Part shown: positions 5,398-7,643 of the stretch, piece after piece
How the letters are laid out: each line of letters begins with the position of its first letter
Numbering within the stretch: the first letter of the stretch is position 1
The notes under the pieces: generated by a model
The model's input: only the letters and a program-made list of their open reading frames with translations
Told to the model about the DNA's origin: nothing
Databases searched by the model: none
Program-made: the position numbers and the translations under genes
Assembly: GCA_018969885.1 (NCBI GenBank)
Contig: JAGWXN010000161.1
Span: 1-7,643, forward strand
DNA length: 7,643 nt
DNA from: Betaproteobacteria bacterium
GTDB taxonomy: Bacteria > Pseudomonadota > Gammaproteobacteria > Burkholderiales > Burkholderiaceae
Direction of reading: 5' to 3'

Positions 5398-6168
5398 ATG
5401 CCCTCTCCCATGCAACTCGCGCCCACGTCGGGTTCGCGCGTGCTCGTGGCCGGTGGCTGCGGCGGCATCGGCCGTGAACTCGTGAGCGCATTGATTGATG
5501 CGGGCATTGGGGTCACGATTTTCGACCTGCCCACCTCGGCCGAGCGCCACCCGCCGCCGGCTGGCGTCTCAGTGATTACGCTTGATGCCTCGCTCGCCGC
5601 CGAGGTCGACTCGGCCTTTGCCACCCTCGACGCGTCATGGCCCGAAGGCTTCGATGGCTTCGTGAATCTGGTGGGCTTCGCCGCCGATCGCATCCCCCTC
5701 GACCAGCTTCCCATCGCCGAGTGGCAACGCGTGGTCGACGGCAACCTTGGATCAAGCTATCTGCTCAATCGGGCGGCCATACCCAGGCTCAAAAAACGCG
5801 GCGGTGGCGCGGTGGTCAATGTGGCCTCCGGGCTTGCCACGCGAGTGATGCCAGGCTTCGGTCCCTATTCAGCCTCCAAGGCCGCGCTGATCGCACTCAC
5901 CAAGGCGGTGGCGGTCGAAAACGCGCCGGCGATCCGCGCCAACGCGGTGGCGCCTGCGGCTATCGACACTGATTTCCTGGTGGGCGGAACCGGGCGCGAA
6001 CGCACCGACTCCCACCTGGATCGCGAGAGCTACATGAAGCTGATTCCGCTCCGACGGCTGGGCCTGCCCGCCGACGTGGTGGGGCCGATCCTGTTTTTAC
6101 TCGGACCGGCCTCAGGCTACATGACAGGACAGACCCTCTACATCAACGGCGGCGCGCTCACCCCCTGA
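5398..6168 (+). CDS. Short-chain dehydrogenase/reductase (SDR)
   Basis: The 256-residue protein is a classical SDR, an NAD(P)-dependent oxidoreductase acting on alcohols and ketones. The cofactor loop AGGCGGIG (18-25) fits the TGxxxGxG pattern with Ala for Thr. D43 at the end of the second strand suggests NAD(H) preference. The catalytic tetrad N116, S144, Y157 and K161 is present (YSASK at 157-161). The usual NNAG segment is replaced by NLVG (90-93). APAAIDTDF (185-193) stands in the substrate-loop region and a normal C-terminal GQTLYINGG (244-252) follows. No signal peptide is seen, so the protein is cytoplasmic. AAAGG within the end of the Bug gene is nine bases before ATG 5398; an in-frame ATG at 5410 is a possible alternative. 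Co-transcription with the Bug gene suggests it acts on the imported compound or a product of it. The exact substrate is unknown. Confidence 0.92.
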   Translation: MPSPMQLAPTSGSRVLVAGGCGGIGRELVSALIDAGIGVTIFDLPTSAERHPPPAGVSVITLDASLAAEVDSAFATLDASWPEGFDGFVNLVGFAADRIPLDQLPIAEWQRVVDGNLGSSYLLNRAAIPRLKKRGGGAVVNVASGLATRVMPGFGPYSASKAALIALTKAVAVENAPAIRANAVAPAAIDTDFLVGGTGRERTDSHLDRESYMKLIPLRRLGLPADVVGPILFLLGPASGYMTGQTLYINGGALTP

Positions 6169-6187
6169 GGGCGAGGCGCCCGCCTCA
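6166..6187. terminator. Candidate bidirectional hairpin between the SDR and TRAP binding-protein genes
   Basis: Two convergent genes are only 16 bases apart. TGAGG (6166-6170) can pair with CCTCA (6183-6187), placing both stop codons in the stem. Alternatively GGGCG (6169-6173) pairs with CGCCC (6177-6181) around a three-base loop. Neither strand has a clear T-tract, so intrinsic termination would be weak; the hairpin may instead protect 3' ends. Confidence 0.35.
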
Positions 6188-7198
6188 AACCTGCATGCCG
6201 TAGGCTTTCAGGAAATCGCGCGCGGGAACACCCGGTTTTTCGGTGGCAGCCAACTGCGCCCGGATCATCGGCGCAAACACGGCTGTCCAGCGCCGCTGTT
6301 CATCGGCCGATAGCGAGATGACTTCCTTGTCGCGGCGAGCAGCGGCCACGGCGTCGTCGCTGTGCTTCTGAATGTTGGCTGCGGCCCTGAGGCTCAAGTC
6401 CAGCCCGGTGGTGTCGTCGATGATCTTGCGAAGATCTGCCGGCAGCTTCTGGTAGCGCGCAAGGTTCATGTTGATGGTAAAGGGCGAGCGTCCCACCGGC
6501 ACATCGATCGTGAAATAGCGACACACTTCGAGGAGCTTGAAATCGATGGCTCCGGCCATCGAGATCAGCGCGCCATCCACCACACCCCGTTCGATCGAGT
6601 TGTAGATCTGGCCCGCCGGCATGTCGATCGGCGTGGCACCCAAGGCAATGAGTTGTTCCGACTGCGCCGAAGACGGCGTGCGGATCTTCATGCCTTTCAT
6701 GTCTTCGAGTCTGCGGACAGCCTTCGAACGCGTCATGACTGCGGCCGCATCACCCGTCCAGATCACCAGCGGCTTGCTGTCCTTCATTTCGCCGTCGGTG
6801 AAGAACTTCATGTGCTGCCACATCTTGCGTGTTCCCTCTTCCGAACTGCTCGCCATGCCGGGGAGTTCGGAGAGCGACATCAGTGGAAAGTCAGCGGAGG
6901 TGTAGCCGGGCAAGGTGAAGGTGATGTCGGACAGCCCGCGCACCATCTGCTTGTAGAGCTCGGGCGGTTTGCCGCCAAGCTGCATGGAAGGAAACACGCG
7001 CAAGTTAAGTCGGCCGCCGCTCTTTTCGGCGATTTCCTTGCCCCAGGGCACCATGATCTGTGCCAGACCATAGTGCGTAGGCGGAACGAACGTAGCGAGT
7101 TTGATTTCTTCCTGCTGCGCACGCGAGGTGCCAGGCAAGGTGAGGACCAGCGCTGCAGCGGACGAGGCAGCAGCGAAACGTCGACGATCAGGGTTCAC
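6185..7198 (-). CDS. TRAP transporter solute-binding protein (DctP family)
   Basis: The 337-residue periplasmic binding protein of a TRAP transporter delivers an organic acid, often a carboxylate, to a DctQM-type Na+-coupled permease. The N-terminus has an arginine cluster (RRRF, 5-8), a hydrophobic stretch and a likely SRA cleavage site after residue 27; Sec or Tat export is possible. Family features are LEDMKGMKIRTP (164-175), where R173 corresponds to the conserved arginine that binds the substrate carboxylate, and PAGQIYNSIERGVVDGA (194-210). The length is typical. The start codon is GTG at 7198, chosen because a nearly perfect ribosome binding site precedes it. It lies 78 bases downstream of the permease gene, so the order here is permease then binding protein. 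A hairpin in that gap may tune their relative expression. It converges with the SDR gene. Confidence 0.93.
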   Translation of the reverse strand: MNPDRRRFAAASSAAALVLTLPGTSRAQQEEIKLATFVPPTHYGLAQIMVPWGKEIAEKSGGRLNLRVFPSMQLGGKPPELYKQMVRGLSDITFTLPGYTSADFPLMSLSELPGMASSSEEGTRKMWQHMKFFTDGEMKDSKPLVIWTGDAAAVMTRSKAVRRLEDMKGMKIRTPSSAQSEQLIALGATPIDMPAGQIYNSIERGVVDGALISMAGAIDFKLLEVCRYFTIDVPVGRSPFTINMNLARYQKLPADLRKIIDDTTGLDLSLRAAANIQKHSDDAVAAARRDKEVISLSADEQRRWTAVFAPMIRAQLAATEKPGVPARDFLKAYGMQV

Positions 7199-7204
7199 GG
7201 GGTC

Positions 7205-7212
7205 TCCTCCTT
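7205..7212 (-). promoter_or_regulatory. Near-perfect Shine-Dalgarno (AAGGAGGA) deciding a GTG start
   Basis: On the minus strand AAGGAGGA lies six bases before GTG 7198. Its complementarity to the 16S rRNA tail is the best in the window. It supports the GTG start and predicts strong translation of the TRAP binding protein, which is normally needed in excess over the permease. Confidence 0.8.
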
Positions 7213-7230
7213 AAGAAGCGATCGATGGAT

Positions 7231-7259
7231 GGCGGCCTCGCCCGGTCGGGCTGGCCGCC
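7231..7259. other. Nested GC hairpin between the TRAP permease and binding-protein genes
   Basis: GGCGGCC (7231-7237) is complementary to GGCCGCC (7253-7259). Inside them CCCG (7241-7244) can pair with CGGG (7247-7250), so an outer seven-pair stem encloses an inner four-pair stem. In the minus-strand transcript it forms after the permease stop and before the binding-protein ribosome site, with no U-tract after it. It could be an mRNA-processing or stability element or a partial attenuator. On the plus strand it is followed by TTTGTT, but no plus-strand gene leads into it. Confidence 0.5.
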
Positions 7260-7276
7260 TTTGTTATGGTCAAAGC

Positions 7277-7643
7277 CTATCGGATCATGGCGTTTGGAAT
7301 CATGAGGGCAATATCGGGAAACGCCACGATGAGTGCCACACAGACGATCATCGCACCCCAGAACGGGGTGATGGCACGAAAGATTGCGCCCATGCTGGTG
7401 TCGGGCACCAGACCTTTCACCACAAAGACATTCATGCCCACCGGCGGGGAAATCAGGCCCATTTCGAGCAGGATCACCATGATGACGCCGAACCAGATCA
7501 GGTCGTAGCCGAGCGCCTTCACGATGGGGATCACGATGGGCAGCGTGAGCACCAGCATCGAAAAACCCTCGAGAAACATGCCGAGCACCAGATAAAGCGC
7601 CATGATCAGGAGCAGCACCGCAAAGGGTGCAAGCGATGCGCCC
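7277..7643 (-). CDS. TRAP transporter large permease subunit (DctM family), C-terminal part
   Basis: The frame is open from the right edge to a stop at 7277, giving the last 121 residues of a protein whose N-terminus is outside the window. It is very hydrophobic, with about three to four membrane segments (approximately residues 6-27, 28-43, 48-66 and 92-117 of the visible part). Family hallmarks are ALYLVLGMFLEGFSMLVLTL (15-34), LGYDLIWFGVI (44-54), EMGLISPPVGMN (60-71), and an IFRAITPF segment before the final helix. DctM proteins are usually about 425-430 residues, so roughly 28% is visible. This subunit forms the translocation channel in the inner membrane. It lies upstream of the DctP-type gene, in the same direction. 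A small DctQ subunit would be expected upstream, or fused to this one, beyond the edge. Confidence 0.93.
   Translation of the reverse strand, partial: GASLAPFAVLLLIMALYLVLGMFLEGFSMLVLTLPIVIPIVKALGYDLIWFGVIMVILLEMGLISPPVGMNVFVVKGLVPDTSMGAIFRAITPFWGAMIVCVALIVAFPDIALMIPNAMIR

Noticed and set aside
4974..5744. 256-codon open frame on the minus strand
   Set aside because: It lies opposite the well-supported Bug and SDR genes, and its Ser/Arg/Pro-rich translation has no family features. Such frames are common in GC-rich coding DNA.
1..7643. Mobile element, CRISPR, phage, toxin-antitoxin or RNA gene
   Set aside because: Both strands were read for terminal repeats, spaced direct repeats, transposase or integrase motifs, and tRNA-like cloverleaf ends; none was found. 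The genes fill the window with normal metabolic families.

Overview
The window reads as an ordinary, gene-dense chromosomal stretch of a GC-rich proteobacterium. A betaproteobacterium of the order Burkholderiales is most likely. The reasons are the high GC content with strong third-position GC bias, a Bug-type (TctC-like) periplasmic binding protein standing without its membrane partners, a TRAP transporter, a DUF2889 protein, and several small metabolic transcription units packed close together. The placement is inferred from gene content, as no rRNA or other phylogenetic marker is present. I see no mobile element, CRISPR array, tRNA, rRNA or phage gene, and no gene-free stretch longer than about 270 bases.

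Layout from left to right. (1) A partial gene on the minus strand runs off the left edge. It encodes a protein with a Rossmann/SAM-methyltransferase-like core and may be translated from a leaderless mRNA. (2) Divergent from it, on the plus strand, is an exported SOUL-family haem-binding protein. (3) Facing that gene is a three-gene minus-strand operon, in transcription order a cyclase-family metal hydrolase, a fumarylacetoacetate-hydrolase (FAH) family protein and a DUF2889 protein. (4) Next, also on the minus strand, is a small two-CBS-domain protein. (5) Divergent from the CBS gene, across a 270-base region holding two palindromes, is a plus-strand pair: a Tat-signal Bug-family solute-binding protein and a short-chain dehydrogenase/reductase (SDR). 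(6) Converging on that pair is a minus-strand TRAP transporter unit. Its large permease (DctM type) is cut by the right edge, and its binding protein (DctP type) lies downstream.

The central and right parts look like a catabolic neighbourhood for an organic acid or a cyclic amide/lactone. Two unrelated periplasmic binding proteins would capture substrate. A Zn-type cyclase-family hydrolase would open or deacylate it, a FAH-family C-C hydrolase would cleave a dicarbonyl intermediate, and an NAD-preferring SDR would handle an alcohol/ketone step. The pathway and substrate are inferred; only the enzyme families are supported by sequence. No transcription factor gene lies in the window.

I do not see a clearly novel system. 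The points most worth a second look are the DUF2889 protein inside a hydrolase operon, the paired palindromes before the Bug gene, the orphan Bug-SDR pair, the nested hairpin between the TRAP permease and binding-protein genes, and the two tail-to-tail junctions where the opposing stop codons form the stem of a hairpin.
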